A DNA stretch of 64,000 nt from Mesonia sp. K7 (GTDB taxonomy: Bacteria; Bacteroidota; Bacteroidia; Flavobacteriales; Flavobacteriaceae), in NCBI RefSeq assembly GCF_003233725.1, contig NZ_QKQV01000007.1, forward strand, positions 1 through 64,000, given 5' to 3'. Positions within the stretch are counted from its first letter, which is position 1. Every line of letters starts with the position of its first letter. Under the pieces are notes generated by a model that worked only from the letters and a program-made list of their open reading frames with translations, did not search any database and was not told where the DNA came from. Of the stretch, positions 36,990 to 44,972 are shown piece after piece. The position numbers were made by a program, and so were the translations under genes.

Positions 36990-37538
36990 ATGCAAAAAAC
37001 TTCTCAACAATACGATGCGGTGGTTCAAAAATGCCGTCAATTGTTTGAAAATAAACTCAAAGACTACGGTGCCGCTTGGCGTATTTTACGTTTGCCTTCA
37101 TTGACGGATCAGATTTTCATCAAGGCACAACGCATTAGAAGTTTACAAGAAAACGCTGTTAGAAAAGTAGATGAGGATGAGGTTGCTGAATTTATTGCTA
37201 TTTTCAATTATTCTGCTATCGCTTTGATCAATCTCGAAAAAGGAGTGGTCGATCAACCCGATATGTCTGCCGAAGAAGCCATAGAATTATACGATAAGCA
37301 CATCCAAACCACACGTGATTTGATGCTTAACAAAAACCATGATTATGGCGAAGCTTGGCGTGATATGCGGGTGAGTTCCCTTACCGATTTGATTTTACAG
37401 AAAATTTTACGCGTCAAGCAAATAGAAGACAATAGCGGCAAAACCTTGGTGAGTGAAGGCATCGATGCCAATTACCAAGATATGATCAATTATGCGGTTT
37501 TTGCCTTAATTCATTTAAATTACCATCAAGAAAATTAA
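36990..37538 (+). CDS. DUF1599 domain protein
   Basis: A 182-aa soluble protein with two copies of a roughly 60-residue unit. The first contains NKLKDYGAAWRILRLPSLTDQI (near residues 22-43), the second NKNHDYGEAWRDMRVSSLTDLI (near 118-139). This internal duplication is the DUF1599 pattern of Bacteroidota. Function is unknown. It is divergent from folP and begins a run of plus-strand genes continuing to clpS. Confidence 0.85.
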   Translation: MQKTSQQYDAVVQKCRQLFENKLKDYGAAWRILRLPSLTDQIFIKAQRIRSLQENAVRKVDEDEVAEFIAIFNYSAIALINLEKGVVDQPDMSAEEAIELYDKHIQTTRDLMLNKNHDYGEAWRDMRVSSLTDLILQKILRVKQIEDNSGKTLVSEGIDANYQDMINYAVFALIHLNYHQEN

Positions 37539-37547
37539 ACTTATTAT

Positions 37548-38513
37548 ATGAACGTATTAGTCAATTTTGCAAGAGTATTTGTAGGGATTTTATTTATTTT
37601 TAGTGGATTTGTGAAGCTTAACGATCCGCTCGGGTTTTCGTATAAACTGCAAGAATATTTTAGTCCTGGGGTGTTGGATATCCCATTTTTGGTGCCTTAT
37701 GCGCTAGGTTTGGCCATAATTTTGGTCATTGCCGAAATTCTGTTAGGTGTAGCACTTCTATTGGGGTATGCTAAAAAATTTACCAAATGGTCGTTGCTAT
37801 TGATGATTTTATTCTTCACCTTTTTGACGTTTTATTCGGCCTATTTCAATAAGGTGACCGATTGTGGCTGTTTTGGTGATGCGATCCCGTTAACACCGTG
37901 GCAATCGTTTTATAAGGATATTATTTTGTTGGTTTTGATTTTGATTATTTTCTTTTATGATCAACATATCAAACCATTTTTCAGTAAAAAAGCCAACAGT
38001 GGAATTATTTTTTTAGTGTTTATAGCCTGCCTTAGTTTTGCGTATTATGTGTTGATGCACTTACCGGCAATCGACTTTAGAGCCTATAAAGAAGGAACGA
38101 ACATTGAGGAAAATATGATTCCGAAAAAGGGTGAGTTGCTACCGCCAATCAATGATTTCGGTTTCTACAATCAAGAAGGCGATTTTACCGATGAAATTTT
38201 AAACGAAGAAAAAATCTTGATGATTGCAGCGTATAATTTGGCAAAATCTGAAGACGAAGGATGGTCTAAAATCCAAGAGGTTATTAACAGAGCTAAAGAA
38301 AATGGGTATCGTGTGATTGCATTGTCCGCTTCTGGATTACAAGACATAGAATCGCTTAAGTCAAAACATCATATGGATATTGATTTCTACTTTACCGATG
38401 AGACGGCAATTAAAACCATTGTTCGGTCTAACCCCGGTTTGGTAACTATTAAAAAAGGAGTTATCATTCAAAAGGCTCACTGGAACGATGCCAACGACAT
38501 CGAGTTAAAGTAA
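37548..38513 (+). CDS. DoxX/MauE-like membrane protein (BT_3928 family)
   Basis: A 321-aa protein with four to five N-terminal membrane segments (about residues 1-165). They contain GFVKLNDPLGFSYKLQEYF and the cysteine motif DCGCFGD, shared with the MauE/DoxX group, which is linked to quinones or thiol-redox chemistry. The C-terminal 130 residues are soluble and resemble a thioredoxin-like fold without a CxxC active site. The role is unknown; the gene sits stably between the DUF1599 and permease genes in related bacteria. Confidence 0.82.
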   Translation: MNVLVNFARVFVGILFIFSGFVKLNDPLGFSYKLQEYFSPGVLDIPFLVPYALGLAIILVIAEILLGVALLLGYAKKFTKWSLLLMILFFTFLTFYSAYFNKVTDCGCFGDAIPLTPWQSFYKDIILLVLILIIFFYDQHIKPFFSKKANSGIIFLVFIACLSFAYYVLMHLPAIDFRAYKEGTNIEENMIPKKGELLPPINDFGFYNQEGDFTDEILNEEKILMIAAYNLAKSEDEGWSKIQEVINRAKENGYRVIALSASGLQDIESLKSKHHMDIDFYFTDETAIKTIVRSNPGLVTIKKGVIIQKAHWNDANDIELK

Positions 38514-38523
38514 TTTTTGGAAT

Positions 38524-39600
38524 TTGATCACGCTGGTTTTACATAAAATAGGCTATGCCTTACTAACGCTCATCGGTGTGATTACGGTTATTTTCTTGTT
38601 GTTTACGGTATTACCTGGCGATCCAGCCCAGATGATGTTGGGACAAAACCAAAGCGAAGAGCAACTGAAAGTCGTTCGCGCCAAATATGGCTTTGATCAA
38701 CCACTTTCCAAACAGTATTTGTATTATTTGAATGATTTATTACCCATTTCGTTCCATTCAACAAATCCTGAGGATTATACTTACTTAAATGAAAAAAAAT
38801 ACGCTGCTCAAGCTCTTTTTGGTACAGAGAAAACAGTTTTAGCAATTAAGTTTCCGTATTTACGGGAGTCTTTTCAGAAAAACGATAAAAAAGTTTCTAC
38901 CGTGATTGCCGAGACCTTGCCCAATACGATGATTCTTGCTATCTCGGCTATCGGAATTGCGATGTTGGTGGGCGTTTTTCTAGGTATTGTTTCGGCACTA
39001 CAAAAAGACAGTTGGTTGGATAAAACCATTCAGGTAGTAAGTACCATCGGGATGAGTGTTCCATCGTTTTTTAGTGCGATTATTTTTGCTTGGTTTTTTG
39101 CTTATGTTTTACACGAATATACTAATTTGAATACCACAGGCTCACTTTATGAACTCGACGATTTTGGTGAAGAAAACCAGCTGGTTTTAAAAAACCTGAT
39201 TTTACCGGCATTTGTGTTGGGAATTCGTCCGTTGGCAGTTATTGTGCAGCTGATGCGAAACTCTTTACTCGAAGTGATGGAACAAGATTACATCAGAACA
39301 GCCAAAGCCAAAGGTTTGTCGCCTTTTAGGGTAGTGTATAAACATGCTTTTAAAAATGCTTTGAATCCTGTGATTACAGCTATTTCGGGTTGGTTTGCCT
39401 CGATGTTGGCGGGTGCTGTTTTTGTAGAATATATTTTTGGGTGGAATGGTCTTGGAAAAGAGATTGTAAATGCTCTAAATACCTTAGATTTGCCAATTAT
39501 AATGGGTTCGGTCTTGATTATTGCCATGATGTTTATCCTTATCAATATTTTGGTGGATATTATTTATGGCTGGTTGGATCCGCGAATAAGAACTTCATAA
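38524..39600 (+). CDS. DppB/OppB-type ABC transporter permease
   Basis: A 358-aa inner-membrane permease. It has an N-terminal membrane segment, a large periplasmic loop (about residues 45-125) and five further segments. The permease signature EQDYIRTAKAKGLSPFRVVYKHAFKNAL lies at about residues 254-281. It matches the DppB half of peptide/nickel importers. No DppC, ATPase or binding protein is nearby, so the partners must be encoded elsewhere. The start is TTG at 38524. Confidence 0.9.
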   Translation: MITLVLHKIGYALLTLIGVITVIFLLFTVLPGDPAQMMLGQNQSEEQLKVVRAKYGFDQPLSKQYLYYLNDLLPISFHSTNPEDYTYLNEKKYAAQALFGTEKTVLAIKFPYLRESFQKNDKKVSTVIAETLPNTMILAISAIGIAMLVGVFLGIVSALQKDSWLDKTIQVVSTIGMSVPSFFSAIIFAWFFAYVLHEYTNLNTTGSLYELDDFGEENQLVLKNLILPAFVLGIRPLAVIVQLMRNSLLEVMEQDYIRTAKAKGLSPFRVVYKHAFKNALNPVITAISGWFASMLAGAVFVEYIFGWNGLGKEIVNALNTLDLPIIMGSVLIIAMMFILINILVDIIYGWLDPRIRTS

Positions 39601-39613
39601 AAAAATAATGGAA

Positions 39614-40363
39614 ATGAGACAGAAAATAGTTGCTGGAAACTGGAAAATGAATAATGATTTACCGCAAAGTATTTCACTTTTATCAAGCTTAGTGAGTAAG
39701 GAATTGCACAACGAAGTAAAAGTAATGGTGGCACCAGCTTTTCCATTGTTGTATCCTGCCAAAGAAATAGTAAAAGAATCGAACATAGAAGTGATTGCCC
39801 AGAATATCAACGAAAATAAGAATGGTGCTTTTACAGGTGAAGTCGCTGCTTCGATGTTAAAAAGTATTGGAGTAACAACGGTTATTATAGGGCATTCTGA
39901 ACGTAGAGCGATTTATAATGAGACTTATTCGATTTTGGCAAAAAAAGTAGAGGCAGCTTTGGCGCAAAACTTTCGAGTGATTTTTTGCGTAGGAGAGGAG
40001 TTAGATGCGAGAAAGAAAAATGAGCATTTTAGTGTGGTTGAAAATCAGTTGGCAGAGAGTTTATTCCAAGTCAGTGAAAACGACATGAAAAATGTGGTGA
40101 TTGCCTACGAACCCGTTTGGGCAATTGGTACCGGCGAAACGGCAACTCCAGCCGAAGCACAAGAAATGCATGCTTTTATTAGAACTAAAATTTCAGAAAA
40201 GTACAATAATGCTGTTGCGGAAAGTATTTCGATTTTATACGGGGGAAGTGTGAAACCCGATAACGCTCAAGAAATTTTCTCTCAACCCGATGTCGATGGA
40301 GGTTTGATTGGTGGAGCTTCACTTAACGCGGATGATTTTACAGCAATAATTAAGGCTTTTTAG
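39614..40363 (+). CDS. tpiA: Triose-phosphate isomerase
   Basis: Interconverts dihydroxyacetone phosphate and glyceraldehyde 3-phosphate. The product (249 aa from this ATG) starts RQKIVAGNWKMN, with the catalytic Lys in GNWKMN, His in IIGHSERR and Glu in AYEPVWAIGTG, and the phosphate-gripping YGGSVKP and GGLIGGASL. A second ATG two codons upstream (39608) is possible. It follows the permease gene closely. Confidence 0.96.
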   Translation: MRQKIVAGNWKMNNDLPQSISLLSSLVSKELHNEVKVMVAPAFPLLYPAKEIVKESNIEVIAQNINENKNGAFTGEVAASMLKSIGVTTVIIGHSERRAIYNETYSILAKKVEAALAQNFRVIFCVGEELDARKKNEHFSVVENQLAESLFQVSENDMKNVVIAYEPVWAIGTGETATPAEAQEMHAFIRTKISEKYNNAVAESISILYGGSVKPDNAQEIFSQPDVDGGLIGGASLNADDFTAIIKAF

Positions 40364-40365
40364 AG

Positions 40366-41199
40366 ATGACGCCTAGCTATATTGGTTACTTTTTTACGGT
40401 AAACCCGCCACAACCTGCTTCCGAAATTCTGATGGCGGAACTGGCAGAAATCGATTTTGAAAGTTTTGTAGAAACCGAAACAGGTCTCGAAGCTTATGTG
40501 TTAGAAGGTTTACACAATGCAGAAAAAGTGAAAGGGATTCAGATTTTAAATACGGATGAATTTGAAATTTCTTACGAAAGTAAAATTATTGAGCAAGTCA
40601 ACTGGAATGAAGAGTGGGAAAAGAACTTTCAACCCATCGAAGTGAACCAAGAATGCCACGTGAGAGCACCTTTTCATCCTTCCAAAAATGTAAAATACGA
40701 TATTGTCATCGAGCCAAAAATGTCTTTTGGTACGGGTCATCACGCTACTACGCATATGATGATTGAATATATTTTAGAAAACCAATGGCAAGACAAAAAA
40801 GTCTTGGATATGGGTTGCGGAACCGGAGTTTTGGCGATTCTTGCAGCGATGAAAGGAGCCAAACCTATTGATGCCATCGATATCGATAATTGGTGTTACC
40901 TCAATACCTTAGAAAATATTGAGCGCAACCGTTGCCAACATATTACTGCTGTAGAAGGTGAAAAATCGCTGTTAAAAGGAAGAAGTTATGATGTAGTCAT
41001 TGCGAACATCAACCGTAATATTTTGTGGGAAGATTTGCCCACTTACGTGAAAACACTTACCGAGAAAGGCGAGGTTTATCTTAGCGGATTTTATCAGGAA
41101 GATTTGCCGATCATAAGGGAAAAATGTGAATCTTTAGGTTTGAGTTATCAAAGTCACAAAGAAAAGGAGAACTGGGTAGCCGCTAAATTTGTAAAATAA
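40366..41199 (+). CDS. prmA: Ribosomal protein L11 methyltransferase
   Basis: Trimethylates ribosomal protein uL11 with SAM. The 277-aa product has an N-terminal substrate-binding domain and a Rossmann methyltransferase domain with FGTGHHATT (near residues 122-130), motif I VLDMGCGTGVLAI and the post-motif IVANINRNIL (catalytic NxNR). It begins three bases after the tpiA stop. Confidence 0.94.
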   Translation: MTPSYIGYFFTVNPPQPASEILMAELAEIDFESFVETETGLEAYVLEGLHNAEKVKGIQILNTDEFEISYESKIIEQVNWNEEWEKNFQPIEVNQECHVRAPFHPSKNVKYDIVIEPKMSFGTGHHATTHMMIEYILENQWQDKKVLDMGCGTGVLAILAAMKGAKPIDAIDIDNWCYLNTLENIERNRCQHITAVEGEKSLLKGRSYDVVIANINRNILWEDLPTYVKTLTEKGEVYLSGFYQEDLPIIREKCESLGLSYQSHKEKENWVAAKFVK

Positions 41200-41223
41200 T
41201 TTAGCTATCATTTTAAAATTTAT

Positions 41224-41231
41224 TATTTTTG
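41224..41231 (+). promoter_or_regulatory. -7 box of clpS
   Basis: TATTTTTG, a full TAnnTTTG match, 19 bases before the ATG at 41250. It overlaps the in-frame TTG at 41229, which therefore cannot be the start. Confidence 0.6.
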
Positions 41232-41249
41232 AAAGGTAAACTTATCAAA

Positions 41250-41525
41250 ATGAGCGTACAAGAAGAAGTTTTAGAAAAAGTACTCACCGTCGAAAAGACA
41301 AATAAAGAATACGAGATTATTGTGTATAACGATGATTACAACACTTTTGATCACGTCATCGACACGCTTATTTCTACTTGTGACCATAATCCTATTCAGG
41401 CAGAGCAATGTACTTTACTTATTCATTATACAGGAAAATGTGCTGTAAAAACAGGAGAAATGAACGACTTAAAACCTAGATGTAGCAAAATTTTGGATGC
41501 TGGCATTACTGCAGAAATTTTATAA
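41250..41525 (+). CDS. clpS: ATP-dependent Clp protease adaptor ClpS
   Basis: Adaptor that hands N-degron substrates to ClpAP or ClpCP. The 91-aa product has the ClpS core YEIIVYNDDYNTFDHVIDTL, including the DDYNTF loop that binds the N-terminal residue, and the later CTLLIHYTGKCAVKTG. An in-frame TTG at 41229 was rejected because it lies in the -7 box; the ATG at 41250 gives the usual MSVQEE start. Its 3' end overlaps the convergent DUF4130 gene by six bases. Confidence 0.93.
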   Translation: MSVQEEVLEKVLTVEKTNKEYEIIVYNDDYNTFDHVIDTLISTCDHNPIQAEQCTLLIHYTGKCAVKTGEMNDLKPRCSKILDAGITAEIL

Positions 41526-42275
41526 ATATTTTTCACTTAAATACTTCCAATAGCGTTTAGGTACGTGTTGTTGGTGCAATTTCACGTTTTTTCGAGATTT
41601 GATATTCGTACTGTCAAAATAGTTTTTCCATAAGTGTTGGAATTCTATTTCTTCAGAGGTAAAAAACTCAGATGAAGATTGTAAAATATTTTTTGGTAAT
41701 TCTAAATGCACAATATTCACCTTTTCCAAATCATAGTAGATTCCATAATTTCGTTTTAAATCATAGATACACCATTTTTGATCGGCATAACGATTTTTAA
41801 AATGTTTCACATTGAGTGGAAGCACATTAAAATCAGGTTCTATCGTGGCAAAATAGATACCGTCTCTGGTTTTTCTAAAACGAACAAAAGCATCCATTCG
41901 GTGTTTTTCTCTACCTACTTTTTTTACCGTTTGTACCACTTCTAAAACTGCAGGATGAGCATAATCTTTAGTGATGTTTTTTGAGGAACTCATGGCGTGT
42001 CGGATGTATTGAAAAAGTGTGTTTTCAATTCCTTCTATTTCGCTTAAAAAAGCTCGGTAGATCTGGTTACAACCTGATTTCCCACAATTTTTTTCTAATT
42101 TTTTCCAGACTCGTTTGGCCTTTTCTTGTGAAGTAAAAACGGTCTCACTTTCTTCAAAAAAACTTTCTATAAATTGGTGATGCTTTAGAATTTTAGGATT
42201 GTTACATCTTTGTTCGTAAGCAGAAAACACCGTGGTTAAAAACCCCTCGAAAGAGGCGTCATAGATGAAAATCAT
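41520..42275 (-). CDS. DUF4130 protein, partner of the radical SAM DNA-linked protein (TIGR03915-type)
   Basis: A 251-aa protein beginning IFIYDASFEGFLTTVFSAYE, the hallmark start of the DUF4130 (TIGR03915) family, with the central RMDAFVRFRKTRDGIYFATIEPDFNVLPL and a C-terminal YWKYLSEKYL. In many bacteria this domain is fused to a uracil-DNA-glycosylase-like (UdgX) domain. Here the protein ends after DUF4130, with no glycosylase. It starts seven bases after the stop of the radical SAM gene, with which it forms an operon. Family annotation suggests DNA metabolism; the reaction is unknown. Confidence 0.88.
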   Translation of the reverse strand: MIFIYDASFEGFLTTVFSAYEQRCNNPKILKHHQFIESFFEESETVFTSQEKAKRVWKKLEKNCGKSGCNQIYRAFLSEIEGIENTLFQYIRHAMSSSKNITKDYAHPAVLEVVQTVKKVGREKHRMDAFVRFRKTRDGIYFATIEPDFNVLPLNVKHFKNRYADQKWCIYDLKRNYGIYYDLEKVNIVHLELPKNILQSSSEFFTSEEIEFQHLWKNYFDSTNIKSRKNVKLHQQHVPKRYWKYLSEKYL

Positions 42276-42282
42276 AGTTTTT

Positions 42283-43569
42283 TTAAATACTTATTAATTG
42301 ATCATGTTTATCGAACAAATTCAGTTGGTTGCCATAGGTATTTCTGAATTTACTTTGTGAATTTTGTAAAATCAAATTCTTTATTGAGGCAGCAGACAAA
42401 TCTCTTTTTTCGAAATCTCGAGAATCACACACCATAAAATACCTAGCTCGATTTAAGGCAACACCAATTTTTTTTAAATGTTCCCAATTAAGGTTTCTGT
42501 ACTTTCTGGCACCTAATATTTTATAGACAGATTTCATCCCAAGCCCAGGAATACGAGCTAACATTTGCTTATCGGCTTTGTTGACATCTACTGGGAAAAG
42601 GTGTAAATTTCGCAGTGCCCAACTCAGTTTTGGATCGACATCACTATCGAGGTTAGGATGCTCTTTATTAAGTAATTCCTCAATCGAAAACCCATAAAAA
42701 CGCATGAGCCAATCGGCTTGGTAAAGTCGGTTTTCTCGTAATAAAGGCACATCGGTACCGATAGACGGTAATCTAGGGTCGTAACTAATGGGAATATAGC
42801 CAGAATAATATACACGTTTCATCTGGTATTTTTTGTAGAAATATGCAGCGGTGTACATTACCTGTGCATCGGTCTCGTTGGTAGCTCCCACAATCATTTG
42901 GGTGCTTTGCCCTGCAGGAGCATACTTTGGCGTGCTTTTAATGATTTTCTTTTCTGCTTTGTAGCGTATAATTTCATTTTTCACTTTGTTCATGGGTTGC
43001 AGAAAATCTTTTCGATCTTTATCGGGAGCTAAAAGCTTTAAGCCTTCCCTTGTCGGAATTTCAATATTTACCGAAAGGCGATCGGCATAAAGTCCCGCTT
43101 CAAACATGAGTTCATCGCTCGCTCCTGGAATTGATTTTAAATGGATATAACCATTGTAATTTTCTTCTAAACGCAGTTTTTTAGCAACTTGCACCAAGCG
43201 TTCCATTGTATGATCTGGACTTTTAAAGATACCCGAACTCAAAAAAAGTCCTTCGATATAATTTCTGCGATAAAAGTGAATGGTTAAATCGACTACTTCT
43301 TGAACTTTAAACGCTGCTCTTTTAATATCGTTACTTTTTCTTGTCACACAATAAGCACAATCAAAAATACAGTGATTGGTCAGTAAAATTTTAAGCAAAG
43401 AAACGCAACGACCATCTTCTGTATAGGTATGACAAATACCCGAACCACTTGAGTCACCTAAACCCTTATTGGTGTTTTTTCGCTTACTTCCGCTGCTGGA
43501 ACAGGAAACATCATATTTTGCTGCATCTGCAAGAATATTTAATTTCTCTTTTATTCTTTCGTAATTCAT
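42283..43569 (-). CDS. Putative DNA repair/modification radical SAM protein (TIGR03916-type)
   Basis: A 428-aa radical SAM enzyme. The 4Fe-4S motif C-x3-C-x2-C is in NHCIFDCAYCVTRKSN (near residues 66-81), preceded by an N-terminal motif with two cysteines (YDVSCSSSGS, GSGICHTYTEDGRC). The C-terminal part holds a helix-hairpin-helix-like DNA-binding unit (MLARIPGLGMKSVYKILGARKY, about residues 336-357). The family is always found with DUF4130 and is annotated as DNA-linked, but its chemistry is unproven. Its -7 box and candidate operators lie in the divergent gap to the XRE-S24 regulator. Confidence 0.9.
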   Translation of the reverse strand: MNYERIKEKLNILADAAKYDVSCSSSGSKRKNTNKGLGDSSGSGICHTYTEDGRCVSLLKILLTNHCIFDCAYCVTRKSNDIKRAAFKVQEVVDLTIHFYRRNYIEGLFLSSGIFKSPDHTMERLVQVAKKLRLEENYNGYIHLKSIPGASDELMFEAGLYADRLSVNIEIPTREGLKLLAPDKDRKDFLQPMNKVKNEIIRYKAEKKIIKSTPKYAPAGQSTQMIVGATNETDAQVMYTAAYFYKKYQMKRVYYSGYIPISYDPRLPSIGTDVPLLRENRLYQADWLMRFYGFSIEELLNKEHPNLDSDVDPKLSWALRNLHLFPVDVNKADKQMLARIPGLGMKSVYKILGARKYRNLNWEHLKKIGVALNRARYFMVCDSRDFEKRDLSAASIKNLILQNSQSKFRNTYGNQLNLFDKHDQLISI

Positions 43570-43585
43570 ATATTTGGATATAATA

Positions 43586-43593
43586 CAAACTTA
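43586..43593 (-). promoter_or_regulatory. -7 box of the radical SAM-DUF4130 operon
   Basis: Minus-strand TAAGTTTG matches TAnnTTTG, 16 bases upstream of the radical SAM ATG. The -33 position falls inside the dyad at 43610-43627. Confidence 0.6.
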
Positions 43594-43648
43594 TGGAAAT
43601 ATTCTTTTGTTTAGGAAAAAATCCGAATATTTAGGATAAATTCCTATA
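43594..43648. promoter_or_regulatory. Candidate operator array between the radical SAM operon and the XRE-S24 gene
   Basis: Two near-identical dyads fit TTTAGGA-N5-TCC: one at 43610-43624 and one at 43630-43644, exactly 20 bases apart. A weaker GGA-N5-TC copy at 43595-43604 is 19 bases further left. All lie between two divergent -7 boxes, so a dimeric repressor could shut both promoters. The obvious candidate binder is the adjacent XRE-S24 protein; that is inference. Confidence 0.6.
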
Positions 43649-43654
43649 AATTGT

Positions 43655-43662
43655 TATTTTTG
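43655..43662 (+). promoter_or_regulatory. -7 box of the XRE-S24 regulator
   Basis: TATTTTTG, a full match to TAnnTTTG, ends only four bases before the ATG at 43667, so the transcript is predicted to be leaderless or nearly so. Confidence 0.6.
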
Positions 43663-43666
43663 AATT

Positions 43667-44428
43667 ATGGAACTACCAATAGAGACCCTTCGTTTTAAAG
43701 AAATTAGAGAAGAGAACAATTACACCCAAAGTGATTTTGCAGATTTACTAGGAGTAAAAAACTCTACGGCAGATATAGAAAGAGGCCGCACTAAACTGCC
43801 AGGCTATGTGGTCATGGGATTGTTGAAACATTTTCAAATCAATCCTTTATGGCTGTTTGGCGAAAGTCATCAAAAGCAGATTCCGTTGAATAGAATTGAT
43901 ACCTTGCCAAAATTCATCACGCTTAATTCAGAAGAAAATGAGAATATGTTGTTGGTGAACCAAAAAGCGGCTGCAGGTTATCCGCATAATGTGCAAGATG
44001 CTCATTTTTACCAACAATTGCCCGCTTTCGATATGCCTTTACCGCAGTTTAGAAATGCCACTTACCGTGGATTTCAAATAGAAGGGGATAGCATGTTGCC
44101 CGACTTTTATCCAGAAGATTGGGTGTTGGCAAAAGCGATCTCGAGTTTGGACGAAGCCAGCGATCATAAAGTATATGTATTTGTGTTATATGATACAGTC
44201 GTCATCAAAAAATTACAGAAACTCTCCGACCCTTCAAAAATTCAACTGATTTCTTTAAACAAAGAATATGCTCCTTTTGAAATCGAGGTTTCTGATATCC
44301 AGGAAATTTGGCAAGTGAGTAGTAAGCTCACGTTTAATCTTTCTAGCCATTCTGAAAATAGTGTGCTTCGAGAATTACAAGCCTCGATGGAAGAGCTGAA
44401 ACAGCAGTTCAATCAAATAAGAAAATAA
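43667..44428 (+). CDS. XRE-family regulator with S24 (LexA-like) peptidase domain
   Basis: A 253-aa repressor-like protein. Residues about 6-65 are an XRE helix-turn-helix (NNYTQSDFADLLGVKNSTADIERG). Residues about 95-210 are a LexA/CI-type S24 domain with a possible self-cleavage site Ala103-Gly104 (KAAAGYP), catalytic Ser142 in EGDSM and Lys181 in TVVIKKL. The spacings (38 and 39 residues) are close to those in E. coli LexA. The C-terminus is a short helix, perhaps a coiled coil. It is divergent from the radical SAM operon across the dyad array. It could instead be a non-cleaving metabolic regulator, but the AG bond argues for autolysis. Confidence 0.9.
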   Translation: MELPIETLRFKEIREENNYTQSDFADLLGVKNSTADIERGRTKLPGYVVMGLLKHFQINPLWLFGESHQKQIPLNRIDTLPKFITLNSEENENMLLVNQKAAAGYPHNVQDAHFYQQLPAFDMPLPQFRNATYRGFQIEGDSMLPDFYPEDWVLAKAISSLDEASDHKVYVFVLYDTVVIKKLQKLSDPSKIQLISLNKEYAPFEIEVSDIQEIWQVSSKLTFNLSSHSENSVLRELQASMEELKQQFNQIRK

Positions 44429-44461
44429 AAAAAGCGAGATTTTAAATCTCGCTTTTTTTAT
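44429..44461. terminator. Bidirectional terminator between the XRE-S24 gene and tmRNA
   Basis: GCGAGAT and ATCTCGC form the core stem, flanked on both sides by A and T runs. It can end the plus-strand regulator transcript and the minus-strand tmRNA. Confidence 0.9.
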
Positions 44462-44466
44462 AATAG

Positions 44467-44863
44467 TGGAGTCGGGGAGACTCGAACTCCCGTCCTAACA
44501 AGCAACTCAACAGCTTTCTACACGTTTAGTTTTTATTTGGGTTTTCGAGAAAATGCTGGCAAAAAACTTCCTACATTTTCCTTAACCTTTATGGTTTAAG
44601 TAGCCCTTAAAGGTGTCGAACTACCTAGATTTATTTTACCGGTGCCTCTTTGTAGAACGCCATAAATCAAGGCTTTCTAGAGACATCTTGGCTCTCTACC
44701 TTGTAGAGACTAAGCAAATCTTACTATGATTCAGATTATGCAGCCAAGGCGTAGTTATTCTCGCCGTTTAAAAAAGTGTGAAACATGAGATTAACGAGCT
44801 ATGTTCCGGCGCTCGACGTGCTTACGATTCAGTTTTACTCGCAGTCAAAACCAAGTCGACCCC
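44467..44863 (-). ncRNA. ssrA: Transfer-messenger RNA (tmRNA)
   Basis: A minus-strand RNA of about 397 bases that rescues stalled ribosomes. The ends form the tRNA-like acceptor GGGGTCG with CGACTCC, and the 3' part has a T arm (GGGAGTTCGAGTCTCCC-like). The tag reading frame is at 44736-44765 and reads GENNYALAA then TAA, with GGC as resume codon. The tag fits the Bacteroidota type. CCA is not encoded. The exact ends are read from the acceptor pairing. Confidence 0.95.
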
Positions 44864-44972
44864 ATAATTTCAAAGAGCGCGTATAAATTCCGCTTAAAGC
44901 CAAAAGATATACCTTAACAATTGAATGGCGAATATACTAATATTATTATATATTTACCCAAAATGATAGGGT

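Noticed and set aside
43667-44428. XRE-S24 protein as a prophage CI repressor
   Set aside because: No integrase, structural or lysis genes, nor attachment repeats, are present on either side; the neighbours are chromosomal.
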